From assembly GCA_965153455.1 (NCBI GenBank), contig OZ234499.1:13326271-13390270 (forward strand): a DNA stretch of 64,000 nt, in the 5' to 3' direction. The translations under genes were made by a program, and so were the position numbers. The notes below the pieces were generated by a model. The model saw nothing but the letters and a program-made list of their open reading frames with translations, was not told the DNA's origin and did not search any database. Shown here one piece after another: positions 24,001 to 36,100 of the stretch. Every line of letters begins with the position of its first letter. The stretch's first letter is position 1. This DNA comes from Sphagnum compactum (lineage: Eukaryota; Bryophyta; Sphagnopsida; Sphagnales).

Positions 24001-26390
24001 CTAATAACTATTAGTTATTAGGAGGCCTATAGAACTAACTAGTTAAAAAATTTATATACATTAACACTAGAGTCCCAAACATTGGTCATATCATTAAACC
24101 ATCATCCCAAAGGTTGATTAATTACATATTTTCAACATAATTGCAATTATCCAATGGAAAGTGCATGTCCATGTGATAAGAAACAAGGCTTTATGTTAAT
24201 GGCTTTCAATTAAATTGTTGTCATCATGTCATGATGTATGTAACCATGATGACAACTTAATGGAAAGAGACTTTAACTTTGTTAAAGAAAATGTGAAAAT
24301 ATCAATATTACAAAAACATGGCTTTCACACTAATAACATCACAATTAAGATGATTATACAGTCAATTTCATTTGTTTAAAATTACTAGTTATGTTTGATT
24401 TGATTAAAATCAAAACTATGTATGTCTATTTTGATTTAAAAAATAATTATTTAATCAAAACAAACATTATGTAGTACATGTGATATATTTGTCACCCATG
24501 CGAAATTGTCCAACTTGACTAATGTGCATTGTGATTAATGTGATTAAAACCAGTCATTTAAACATGATTAATGACAATTGTAAAACTCCTTTTGATGATG
24601 TGACAATTTAAAAATAATATTAGAATATTTAGTTCATTTTAAAACTAAATTACTTAAAACAAATGAAAGTAGATTATGGGTGTCATGTTCTCGTTGGATG
24701 TTTATAATGATTCACATAAAAATAAAAATAAGGGATAGATCAATTGAAATATAACAAAATGGAAGATCAAAATAGAATGTTTTATTTTAATTTATTACAA
24801 AAAAAGAACATAATTACTAATGAAAATGCAAAAGTTGAATTGATTTAATCTACTAATATATTCAGTTATTTCAGTCATTTTAAACAACTAACCCATCAAC
24901 TAATAATTTTTAATAGTTTCAATCATTTTAAACAACTACCACATCAACTAATAATATTTTCAGACATCTTAATTATTTTTAGTCATTTTAGTCAAAAACA
25001 AACGTAGTCAAATTTGTGTAAAAAACAACTCGTTTGTTTTGACTAAAGTCATTTGTACAATGTCTGATATGACTAAAAAAATGATTAAAAATCAATCATA
25101 AAAACCAGCATAAACACATGGTTTTATGATAGTGTGTTTATAAGAAGCACTAGAATGATAATCTTGGATGAAATGTTTGAATGGAGCAAATGAATTTGTG
25201 TATTGTAAATTACCTTGGCAGCTTGCTTCGACACATGTATGTTGAATAATTAATTAAATTTGAAAATTTTCCATTTCAACAAGTAAAAACATTCTCGAAG
25301 ATTTAATGTTTCCCTTCACAAAATTGTTTTATTTCAAAAACATTTGGGAAATTTTCAATTGCAGGTGAGAAAAGCCTGTTCAAAAAGGAATGTCTGAAGT
25401 GCATTCCTACTAGTAGTGTTCAGAGAGGAGTGATGATCTAGTGCAGGAACAAAACCAAGTTGTTGAAAGAGGGACAGCTGATCTAGCAATGGAGTCGTCA
25501 ATGGGACACACACCACAACATGAGCATCCCAAGCAAAAACTCTGAGTTACCTGACAGAGAGCAGAATCCAAAGCCAACAACAACAATATTGAAAGAGAGA
25601 TATGAGAGCCGCCTTGTGTATGGCAAATGGGATGTTCACTACACAACTGCTCATCTGACGACAGCTTGTTGGGTTAGTACAAGTGAAGGGGCAAAATCTC
25701 ATGATTAAGTTTATTAGTGGAGTGGAGTGGAGTGGAGGAAGAGGAAGTGGCGGCACCCAATAACAACATTATACAGTAAAATAATAAATAATTAGGTACC
25801 TACATGGATGAAGAGACAAAATCTGGAAGGCTGATTCTGCTGCAGACTAGTCTAGTCAGGAGCTGATCAAACTACTTTCAACCTTGTAATGACTCTGCCC
25901 CCCCTCATAGCATATTCAAACCAGCAACAGTTAAAATAAGAAATGTTGCATGAAGTCCCTTACAAAATTATGAACTCCGAGTTAGTGAACTCAGAGTCAG
26001 TTCACAGTATAAACACCTATTGAACATTCATCAAAATGAGTGACCAAATGTGTAGGGTAAGAACCCAGAATGGATCACACATTTGGTTCAAGGGTCAGTT
26101 CGGAAACTTCCGGGCCTGAGAGCATTGCCCTGCATGAAAATGACTATATATATATATCATGATACCCGATGGGCACCAGTCAAGTAACAACCAAGTATCA
26201 TGGTAAAACGGTGCACCTAAACCCTTCCACTGGATGGATTATGCAATATTCATTGAGGAATTGCTAGATTACATTCCACAATCTTCTCAAATTGTCAATC
26301 ATAGTCGATTTGCATAGAGGTTGATAATGAGAATAAAAAATTAAATCCCCACATTGGTTTTGTGTCCTGTTGGAGTTGTCTACCTCAGGT
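21021..26390. other. AT-rich intergenic, no gene recognised
   Basis: Stops are dense on all frames and no domain is visible. From about 24350 to 25130 the DNA consists of short AGTCATTTTA/TTTAAT-type words repeated without strict period. Around 25380-25760 composition becomes more mixed, but the short open frames there match nothing I know. Confidence 0.5.
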
Positions 26391-26636
26391 CTTGACCTGA
26401 TGGAACAGGGTTGCAATTGCCTCTTATGCTGGTTGCCATGTCCGTCTTGTCCTAATCAGCTTGATAGAGGCCTTGCCCAACATTAATGGGCAGGTACTCC
26501 CACACTCACAGGGCTTGACCTGATGGAACAGGGTTGCAATTGCCTCTTATGTTAGTTGCCATGTCCGTCTTGTCCTAATCAGCTTGATAGAGGCCTTGCC
26601 CAACATTAATGGGCAGGTACTCCCGCACTCACAGGT
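26391..26636 (+). repeat. 123-bp tandem duplication upstream of the glucanase gene
   Basis: CTTGACCTGATGGAACAGGG starts at 26391 and again at 26514. The two 123-base copies are nearly identical through GCCTTGCCCAACATTAATGG and end in CTCACAG. High identity suggests a young duplication. It lies about 250 bases before the glucanase coding sequence, in the likely promoter. Confidence 0.92.
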
Positions 26637-26888
26637 CCCATAATACATTAACAGTTTGGCTAGTTCCTTTCAAATTGTAACACGGCACAGGTATGATGAG
26701 GTGCTTTCTGACTCATACTCTTCACTTTGTGTAACTTTGTTGTTTTGGGCTAACTGTGGGAAGCTTTTATAGTTCTTGAATAATTCTTGTATATCTTGAT
26801 TAACCATGATTACAATGGTTATGTTCAGCTAATTTTTGTTGACTGTTAAACTAGGATTTTTATTTTTATTTTGGTTTGATTCTGAAGT

Positions 26889-29303
26889 ATACGAGGCGCT
26901 GCAATTGTGGCGGTGTGCATGAATTCTTATTGCAGTCGCAGCAGGCATCGTCGGAGTGAACTACGGAATGCTGGCCAACAATCTACCAGCGGCGGTGCAA
27001 GTGGCGCAAATGCTGTTGACAACGTCGCTGAGGAATGTGAAGCTGTACAACGCAGACCAGGCCACATTGCAGGCCTTCGCCAACACGGGCATAACAGTTG
27101 CGGTGGGAGTTACCAACAACGAGATCTCAATTCTGGCAGGGAGTTTGACGAGCGCGCAATCGTGGGTTCAGACCAACGTCGCGGCTTACATGTCTGCAAC
27201 GAAGTTCAGTCACATCGTTGTCGGCAACGAAGTACTGACAGTCTCTCCGGAGCTCGAAGCTTTTCTTGTCCCCGCAATGATCAACCTCCACAAAGCTCTC
27301 GTCAATCTGCAGCTGGACGGAGAAGTGAAAGTCTCTACTCCTCACAATCTCAACCTCATTGGGAACTCCTACCCTCCATCGCTGGGTACATTCAACAACA
27401 ACGTGAGCATGACGATGCAAGCGGTGCTCGCCTTCCTCTCTCAGACAAACTCTCCCTTCATGGTGAACGCTTATCCTTACTTCGCCTACAGTGCAAATCC
27501 TAGCAGCATTCCTCTCAACTATGCCATCTTCCAGCAACCCAATGCTGGGATAACCGATATCAACACCGGACTCCATTACACCAACCTGCTGGATGCACAA
27601 CTGGATGCCGTCTTCTCAGCCATGGAGCGCTTGGGCTACAACAACGTACCCATCGTCATCTCCGAGACTGGCTGGCCGTCTGTTGGCGATCCTAATGAAA
27701 TCGGTTGCGGGATAACGAATGCGCAGCTTTACAACGGCAATCTTATCAAACACATCACGTCCCATGCGGGCACTCCCTTGAGACCTGGCGCATCCACTGA
27801 CGCCTGCCTCTTCGCTCTCTTCAACGAGGATCTGAAACCGGGACCGATCTCGGAACGTAACTTTGGTCTCTTCAATCCTAATGAGACTGTTGTATATAAT
27901 CTGGGTCTCGTTCAAACTACACAAGCTGCTACTGGTCCTTCTCCAGCGTCTTCAACCTCGACGACCTCTCCACCTCCCCCGATCGTGAGCTCTTTTCCAC
28001 CATCTCCCGTGTATTTCTACCCACCTCCGGCTCCCTCGGTGCCGATCTACCCACCGCCAGCAGCTACAGTCTTTCCATCACCTCCGCCTCCTGTCACAGC
28101 TCCGCCTGCAACTCCCGAGTACTTCTACCCTCCACCACCGGTGGTATTGTACCCACCACCACCAGCTGCCGTCTCTCCGACACCATCACCAGCGGCCCCG
28201 AATTCTCCCGGCGTTTATGGGTCATCTCCTCCTCCTCCTCCTTCTCCCGCGGCTCCTTACCAGACCCAGCCCGTCGGGAAGACTTGGTGTGTGGCGAAGC
28301 CGGGAGCTTCGTTGCCGGACGTGACGAACGCGCTGAATTACGCCTGCGGGGAAGTGGTGCGGATTGCATTCCGATCCAAGTGGGGAACCCGTGCTATGAA
28401 CCCAACACTCTCACGTCTCACGCCTCCTACGCCTTCAACTCCTACTACCAGCTGAATGGGCGTAACTACTGGAACTGCTACTTCGCTAACACGGGCCTTA
28501 TCACCATCACCGATCCAAGTAAGAATCTGTTTTTTCAAACTGGGATTTTCTTCACCCCCCCTATTGTTAATCACCAAGCAAATGTCATATCTAACATTTC
28601 TTGGGTTTAAGTTGGCCACTAAGACTCCTCACTCAAGAAGGTAGAGTTGCTGGTGTGGGTGCTTGTTCACCCTGGCCAGTTGCTTCAAGGTGGGCGTTTT
28701 TAGGTACCCATTTGGTAAATCATGAGGCAAAGGTTATCATGAACCGAAACATAAGTTGCTTCAAAGGGGGCTTTACCCATCTGTGTTAAATCATGAGGTG
28801 AAGGTTATCATAAACCTTAACATATGTTGCTTCAAAGTCTGCATAAGTTGCTCCAACATGGGCTTCACCCATTTGCAAATTACTGGGTGAAGGCCTATCA
28901 TGTGTTGGGTAAGGACCAAGAATGGGGCCATTCTGGGAATAAGGGCCCAGCGGGAGCAGAGTGCGGGACCCACATTTGTAGAACTGCCCATCTGAGGTCC
29001 TTACCCAGCATAAATTAAGACTTGGTAGAATTTAAAACAGCTGTGACTTTGTTTGAGAAGGAGAGGAGCACCTTACACGCCATCTTTTGTCCAGGCAGAA
29101 ATTTTACTCCAGGCAAGGCACCTTACACATACACTGAAACAATTCTACCAGTTGATGTGTGGAAGGTGGCCTCCAAATGCACTTAGGAAATTTCTCCAAG
29201 CACATTATGAGAATCTAAGGAGAATCCCTTAGTTTGTCTTTGAGCAAACTTCACAGCTTGTGGTGGGTGATGTGCAGGTTATGCTGGATGTCCGTTTCCT
29301 TAA
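26889..29303 (+). CDS. GH17 glucan endo-1,3-beta-glucosidase with extensin-like linker and C-terminal X8/CBM43 domain (start uncertain, one frameshift)
   Basis: Coding part about 26936-28518, then a 26-base last exon 29278-29303 ending in TAA. The GH17 domain starts at GVNYG, with acid/base Glu in VVGNEVL (codon 27229) and nucleophile Glu in SETGWPS (codon 27664). It would hydrolyse 1,3-beta-glucan (callose) at the wall. A Pro-rich linker (about 27925-28265) with repeated YFYPPP/YPPP motifs leads into an X8 module with TWCVA, GADC and HASYAFNSYYQ, finishing DPSYAGCPFP across the last intron (28519-29277). Oddities: a one-base shift at the GGGG run 28348-28351 breaks the frame inside X8. At the N-terminus a signal-peptide-like frame from 26889 begins with ATA and needs one base removed near 26920 to join ILIAVAAGIVGVNYG. 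Otherwise an upstream exon joins at the acceptor 26935. It is either a young pseudogene or sequence error. No GPI-type tail is seen. Confidence 0.78.
28716..28870 (+). repeat. 72-bp direct duplication in glucanase intron
   Basis: AAATCATGAGG(C/T)(A/G)AAGGTTATCAT begins at 28716 and 28788, and each copy continues with ATA(A/T)GTTGCTTCAAAG. A third, weaker partial match (GGTGAAGGCCTATCAT) follows near 28884. The repeat lies within the last intron. Confidence 0.7.
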
Positions 29304-30311
29304 TAGGTCATAAGGAACTCATGTGGATTATCATATGTCACATAGTCAAATATCAGATGAAATGTAACGCCAGCAAACCAAAGACTCAGGAATCCAAATT
29401 TTGTAGGAAGGAGCTCCACTGTAGTGAACAGGTGAGATAGGTGGGCATTTTGCAAATGTGTTGATCTGTAGTCAAGATGTGCCCTGGGGCACCAGCTACA
29501 AAGGAAGAATGGCAGGAGGATTGTGGAGTTTCAGAATTCTTGGATTCCGAATTCGGTTCACATCGCATTTGTCATTGATCACCTTTACTAGGAAGGATAG
29601 GTGATTAATTTATGGACTATTTACACAATTTGTTGTTTCATCACTGACTTGGTACCCTGCAAAGACTGATGATGTGAAGCTCTATGGCCAAAAGAACTAT
29701 ACTAAAAACATTGGGTCTCTCAGCCGAATTTAACTCACAAACTCTAATTAAAAAATCGACACCGGATTGGATTTGTAGTTATTAGCTGTGCTTGGCAATT
29801 ACTGTCATAAAAGCTTTGGGAGTCTGATTACTAACTTGGTCATGAACTGATATGAGTATTAATTACTGATGTAACAAACTCCTGTTGCTGTTAGGCAATT
29901 TTGGGGTGGGCCAATTATGCTCTGTAGTGCTCCTGTGTGAGGGGCAATTATGCTTGGAAGGCCTTTGTCTTTTCGCTTTCCATTGATTTTGTGCATTGCT
30001 GTTTTATAATGCAAAATGGTTTGCAGGTTTGTGATGCTTGAGCACTGTCATCTACAGACTAGTCTCATAACCAGCTTGTAGATGGATGGAAAAACATGTA
30101 ACCTTCCTCTCAATCGATGAAACTCATAACCTGTGTCTGTCCGGATGCAGTTCGCAAGCAAAAGAAGAGGGAGAGGTTATGCATCATGAGCAACTAGAGA
30201 AGGGCAAATCAGAAGCCCGAGAACCTCTGCAGTTTAGGTGACGGGAACTCAGAGCACACTGGGATTTGAAGCACACAACAGGTGTCAGTTAGAGGGAGAC
30301 CTGCTGCATTT
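29304..30311. other. Glucanase 3' flank, no gene recognised
   Basis: Probably includes the 3' UTR of the glucanase. No domain, RNA gene or repeat was recognised. Confidence 0.5.
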
Positions 30312-30609
30312 AACTCCAGATGCTCTATATACACCATTCAAATTTGCAAGTTTTTACATAACACAACCTTTGCTGCACCTTTGCTGCACCTTCAACTTGG
30401 GAATTTCACGCTGATAGAATGCCACTGGACCTTCCAAAGTTGAAGGTGCAACTACTGGTGGTTCAGCTAAGTCATTGAGTAAATGCACCTTAAAAATTGG
30501 AAGGTTCAGTTGCATTCCATTAGCATGAAATTCCCAAGTTGCAGGTGCAGCTAGGTTATCTAATGTAAGTCTTGCAAATATGAATTGCATATCTGGAGTG
30601 GTTGGAGTT
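30312..30609. repeat. Long imperfect foldback (candidate MIRNA-like hairpin or foldback element)
   Basis: The core arms are 30383-30436 and 30498-30551, 54 bases each. They pair along nearly their whole length with about seven mismatches and a 61-base loop. Matching words are GCTGCACCT, CAACTTGGGAATTTCA and ACCTTCCA against their inverses. Weaker pairing continues outward: ATTTGCAAG on the left against CTTGCAAAT on the right, and AACTCCAGAT against ATCTGGAGTGGTTGGAGTT. The whole structure is about 300 bases. No coding frame is present. Such structures arise from MITEs or from young MIRNA genes formed by inverted duplication; the sequence alone does not decide. No known miRNA was recognised. 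Confidence 0.8.
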
Positions 30610-30721
30610 GAGAGTGGTAGGTCTCCCTTCCAGTGCGAACTGACACATATTCCAGTTCAAAAAATTCTTTCTTTGGATTACAGTTTCAAACATGACTAAC
30701 CTACAAACCATTGTGTGTCAT

Positions 30722-30925
30722 GAAAGAACAAAGGAATAGTTCATGAAGTCAATGAAAAGTGCATTTTAATGGAAAGCACCAGAAGGTAGGTGCAAGTGAG
30801 AAAGTTTTCCAGCAAAGAACAGTTAATCTGTTGTGAAAGAACAAAGAAATAGTGCATGAAGTCAATGAAAAGTGCATGTTAATGGAAAGCACCAGGGTCC
30901 AGAAGGTGCAAGTGAGAAAGTTTTA
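30722..30925 (+). repeat. 113-bp tandem duplication
   Basis: GAAAGAACAAAG starts at 30722 and 30835. Both copies continue ATAGT-CATGAAGTCAATGAAA, AATGGAAAGCACCAG and TGCAAGTGAGAAAGTTTT, with few differences. Confidence 0.85.
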
Positions 30926-32397
30926 CATCAAAAGAGCTTCCAAGTACTGCATCTTCAGAAAGACTAATGAAAAAGATGTCCTATGAACATCTTGATTATC
31001 CACTGACAGGAATAAAATGACTGTACATAGTACTTTCATGCAATGGAGTTTGGACATTTAGCCTTGTGAGGTTTGGCCAATTTGGGATTTGAACCAGATA
31101 TGAAAGTCAAAAGTGTAAGCATCCTTCTATATGTTTGGCTACCTGCTCAAACATGCTGTTGAAACATGACAGATTTGGTCCATTTCTTTCATAACACTTT
31201 ACATAACTCAAAATCAGAATTTTCACTTCAAAACATTGCAAAAAATCGCTAGGAAAAAAAAAAACTGATCTCAACACTTTCAACCCATTATGCATCCATG
31301 CAGAGAGAAATGATTTGTTTGAAGAAGTCCACATAGTATGTCTTCCTATTCTTCCCGAGTGCGGTTGATTAGTAGGGAAAATAATCACTGATGGGGGTTG
31401 GGAAGGACTCACACTGGTGGGATCTTCAATAAATACTTCAATTCTGCAAAAAACTTAGGTCACCTTATCCCCCTAAAATGAGTTGGTTCAGTTGGTTAGA
31501 ATTTGTGCTTAGAACCCTTACATGGGAGCATGAATATATTGCTACTCATATTCTACCATAGTTCACACCTCTGCAAGCGCTTGGGCTTGGACTTGAAGGT
31601 GCATATTCAAAAGTAAAGCAGCTTTCAGAACTACTCTTTGAAAGCAAATTGCTGCTTTGATGGTTGCTGCAATTTGTGATTTGACCACTTGGGACTCAAA
31701 GGCACCAGGCCTGCTACCTATCTGAAGGTTCTAAATTCCAATTGTCCATAAAATCATCTTGTCTTTGGGCCCTAGTTTGACCATCAAATCTGTTTTTATC
31801 CCCAAGTGGAGTGTAACTGAGAATTGAACAAAATTGGGTACTATTTAACAGCATCACTTCACAAGATTTGAAGGATTTGATTGTGACAATATTTAATTTA
31901 GTGAAGAGAATAGGCAATAGTGAACACACATGCAAGGCAATAATCAAATTTTGGAGATGAAACTTCTATGAGGACCAATTTAGGTGAGTAAACCAGTTTA
32001 GTCCCGGGTTTTGTTTTCATCCTCACTTTTGATTTGATCCCCAATTTTGGGTAAATTTGGCTTCGAACTCAAACCCTTACAACAACTTCAACCCTGTTTC
32101 AAGGCCAACTATTAGTATATACCAGATTAATGTGAGAAGGCTTGTAGCCCTTTTGTCAAGAAATTTCCATATGACAAAAGTTACACAACCTTGAGGGAAA
32201 TATAAACATAATGAATGGTGTTATGGGGAGAGACTATTGGATGAAGCTCATAGTGTAACTCTCACAACTCCCTATATTCTGAAAGGAACACACCGTCTCA
32301 TAAAGTTGCTTCTATAAACCACAAGAAAAAGGTTACTAATAGAACTGTAAGTTTTACTTGGGAATATGTATAGTCACTTACACTCCATGCACAATTT

Positions 32398-32508
32398 CAT
32401 TAGGCTACCTTTCTTCTCTTTGAACATAACCCAAGCTCCTTATAGGATTCATTAGGCTACCTTTCTTCTCTTCAAACAAAACCCGAGCTCATTATAGGAT
32501 TCATTAGG
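32398..32508 (+). repeat. 52-bp tandem duplication
   Basis: CATTAGGCTACCTTTCTTCT begins at 32398 and 32450, and a partial third unit (CATTAGG) at 32502. Each unit ends in A(G)CTC-TTATAGGATT. Confidence 0.85.
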
Positions 32509-33123
32509 TCTCATATAACATTGCTCGAAGAATATTCGTCACCTAGAAGAGTGAGCCCAACCTGCAACTTCAGCATGCTAGTTTGAGACATCTAGAAAGA
32601 TATATGGCTGAAATGCATTGATCCTACATGGTTGTGGATGCCATGCTGCCGCCTCATGCTGACACAACACGTTGCCCTTCAGGGGTTCACTTAGTTAGGA
32701 CATTGCAAGAGGCAACTGAGATGTTCTATACTAGCTAGGCTCTGTTCATTTATATCTTATGGACTTTGAAAAAATCTTGTAGAGATTGTGATTAGAGCAC
32801 CAGTGATAATTGTTCCTTTCCTCAGATCCAGGACCTGTTTCAAAAAAGACTTTTGCACCTTCTTGAGGGAACAAATGCCCCTGGAATCAAGGAATGCAAC
32901 ACTTTGAAGATTCATTGCTCACCCTTCTCTTTCACCATTCTGCTGCACAGTGAGAGCAGCCTTATGACATGAAGATGAACCTTCTCCAGTGAGTTGATCT
33001 GCATTTCTCATTTATGGATGCACTCCGATCTACATACAAATCCTCAAGAATATCCTTTACTTGAACAAACTGTTGTGTTAAAACTAGCCGAGTTTGTAAG
33101 ACACTGACCTTGTTTTTGAAAAT

Positions 33124-36100
33124 CTATTCTTCCTCTGAAAGGACAATGAAGATATCAAATATGGTCCATGCTATTCGAACATTCTTGTTAGGTGGGTTTA
33201 TTATGGCATGGTCCATGGTCGCTAAGCGATAGCCAATAACAACCTCATTCCTTTGACGTGCTCGAACCATTACTTCATAGAAACAAAGTTCCTCTTGATC
33301 GAACAGGTACAACTCTGCTGGCCGAATGTACATTTCATTGCCCTGCACCCTCATCCCACCAAAAATAGCATAGTCTGTTATTGACCTGTTAACATGGGGC
33401 ACTGAAAACACAAAAAAATACTTTACCTTCCAAATAGTCAGTAGTAGCACATCTGTAAGGATGGGCTCATCACAGTTTACAGGGATGACAGGGTTTCTTT
33501 GTTCAAAGCTTGTCATAACAAAAGCATACTTTTCTGGTCATTCTTTTGCCATCTACTGCAAACATGTCTTCCAACCCTTTTATGAAGAAAATTTGTAAAG
33601 AATGCCAACCCACACTCAAATGATTTCTTCATAAGTAATGAGAATTTCTCAATACGTACAATTCAAGTTACCCTGAAGAATACTATGGTTCAAGGACCTT
33701 TAACAGCAACATGCAAGGTATTGACCACATACTGTAACAACCTGCACTCAAGTCAGGAGGTGCAACAGTTGGGACAGAGTTTTCACCTCTTCAGCAAATA
33801 GCTCCTCTAGGACCCGATTGATTTGCTTGTCCTCTGCCACCATGGCAAGTGCCATGCTTACCAGCTCATTTGATAGAACATAATCACCAATCTTGGAGAC
33901 AGAAACCAAGTTCTTTGTTCGGGAGTCTAAAATCTCACTAATGATGATTGACTGGTAGGAAGCTTGCTGCATTTCTCGAATCCAAGTGCTTTGAGTTGAT
34001 CCCGATTGCCGTACTTGAATTGCCCTTTGTTCCCTATCTGGCATACGCTTTGACTAGAGAAACCCAACCAACCACAGGATACTGTTAATGTCCAATATAA
34101 AAGAGAACAGACACAGAATAGTTCAAAGGTAACAGATATACAGTTCATGGATTGATGAACAAAGACTTAATCGTGATTCCCTCACAGAAGACCACCCTGC
34201 CTCTCACAAAAGAAACCATTGTCTCACAGCTGTTAGATTGAAAATGTCTTACCTGAATATCACGAATTAACAGAAGAGTGGCAAGAGAGCGAGAATCAGC
34301 TTTCACCACTGAATCCTCCAATGCCTCATCTGCTAGAATCAAAATCTGGGAAGACCACATATTACTTGGTTTAGGATAACAATAGTCCACAGTAGGTAAC
34401 TGACATCTTGTCAACATTGCTCAACTGTGACCTAGTGATGAATTGAACCTGAAACCAATCACAAAAGTGGTAATGAGTCCTACCCACTATGCTATTGGCT
34501 TCACTGATCAGACAGAAGACCTGCAAACTTCAATAGATGGCTATTAAGTCTACTCATGACATGGAAGCGAATTCACACCGAATCAAAGGTTTCCAAAGGG
34601 AGCATTTCAAGGTGGCGTCGAATAACAGCATTGCCTTCTTTGTGAACCAGTGTCAGGTGCTTTAGTTTATAAAATTGCAGATCACCATCAAGTAGCTTTT
34701 TCTCCCTCTCTGTGATAGGTACCTCACTAAACATCCACAACTCAGAACCTGGAGCCAAAAAAGCATCCAATACCTGCACAAAACACATCATGACACTCTT
34801 AAGGACTGTACATAGTCAATTTCATCCTCAGGTACAATTATTGTGTTTTAAGTGATAGAGATTAACATGAAAGATTTAGGGTTAGGTAAGATATATGTTT
34901 CCAACTGATAATGATCTGCCCTTTCAACCTAAGCAGAAACTAAAAACATACAATATTTTCACCACTCATATTCCTTTAAGCTGACATATCCCATATACTC
35001 AAGGTCAACTGGACATGATTGAAAAATACGTACCACAATCATGTCATCAATATCCCTCCGCCACCCACAGAATAGTATTTTCTCAGGTATCTTTGGGTAA
35101 TGTCTATACTCAGGTAAAACTCCTCTCTGAACCTGTTATGGAGGCAAGACTTGCAACTTTAGACAGTCACAATTGGCACTGTTCCCAGTGTGGTGAAATT
35201 AAGCTCTCAGAACAAAATTGTCACTTCGATCTTCTTACAATGCAGTAATCTGACTGCAGCAATGAACCCCCAAGTACTGTATTGGTATGTACTCGGGCTG
35301 TCTTAAGTGGTAATGACATGAAGGTGCCAAGAACTATAAAGAACAGGGAGAACCAAATTTTGTGATCAAGCTGAGGTTCGAAGGAGAAATGATGAGGAAA
35401 CAGCTAATCAAATGTATCAAGTTCCTTTCAATTTTAGATCCTCACAGATACAAGAATAGTGCACCTCTGCAGGTTGTGTTGGGGCATATGAGTCATCATC
35501 CTCAGCAACAACAAGAAGTTCATCTCCCTCACACATAATGTAGTCATCACTTGGGTTCAATACAATCTTTCCATCTTTTGCTGCCACTTTGACTCCACAG
35601 GGAATAGCATCTGGAAAGCTGATCAACAATTCTCCAAAGGATTTTCCATCTAGCTGTGGCCACCTTTTCAAATAAAATTCTGCATTCTCAAATCCCAAGA
35701 TATCCTCCCATATCTGCAACCCAAGCAAAGCACAAGATTATCACCCTGTGGTTGTGTGGCATCTCAAACTCAGTTGTTTGTTGCAGCACATTAAAAACTC
35801 CCGCTCAATCAGACAATGAGAAGGGATAAACCTGTGCAAGGCCTGGTTGACGAGCACACTGGATCATCAGGCGACCAATGACATCATGAGCCACCACTGT
35901 TTCAACAATGCCGCCACCAACTAGTTTGACTAGTGGCTCATTGTCAAGGTCACTGATTTCCACCACAACATGGCCTCGGAGGCCCTCTTTCACTCCAGTC
36001 AGGCTCAATACAACCCTAAGTGCACGTGCATCACTCTGCAAAACACAAACAGAAGTTAGCACCAAAACACAGCCAAGAACAGATTACACCACCTTCTGCA

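Larger units (their letters stand above)
30610..33123. other. Intergenic 3' of the POLLUX-type gene
   Basis: Contains two local duplications (listed separately) and no recognised gene. The end adjoining 33123 should hold the 3' UTR of the minus-strand channel gene. Confidence 0.5.

Noticed and set aside
27127-27600. 157-codon open frame on the minus strand
   Set aside because: It is antisense to the GH17 catalytic domain; the plus-strand frame has the conserved active-site motifs and the antisense peptide has none.
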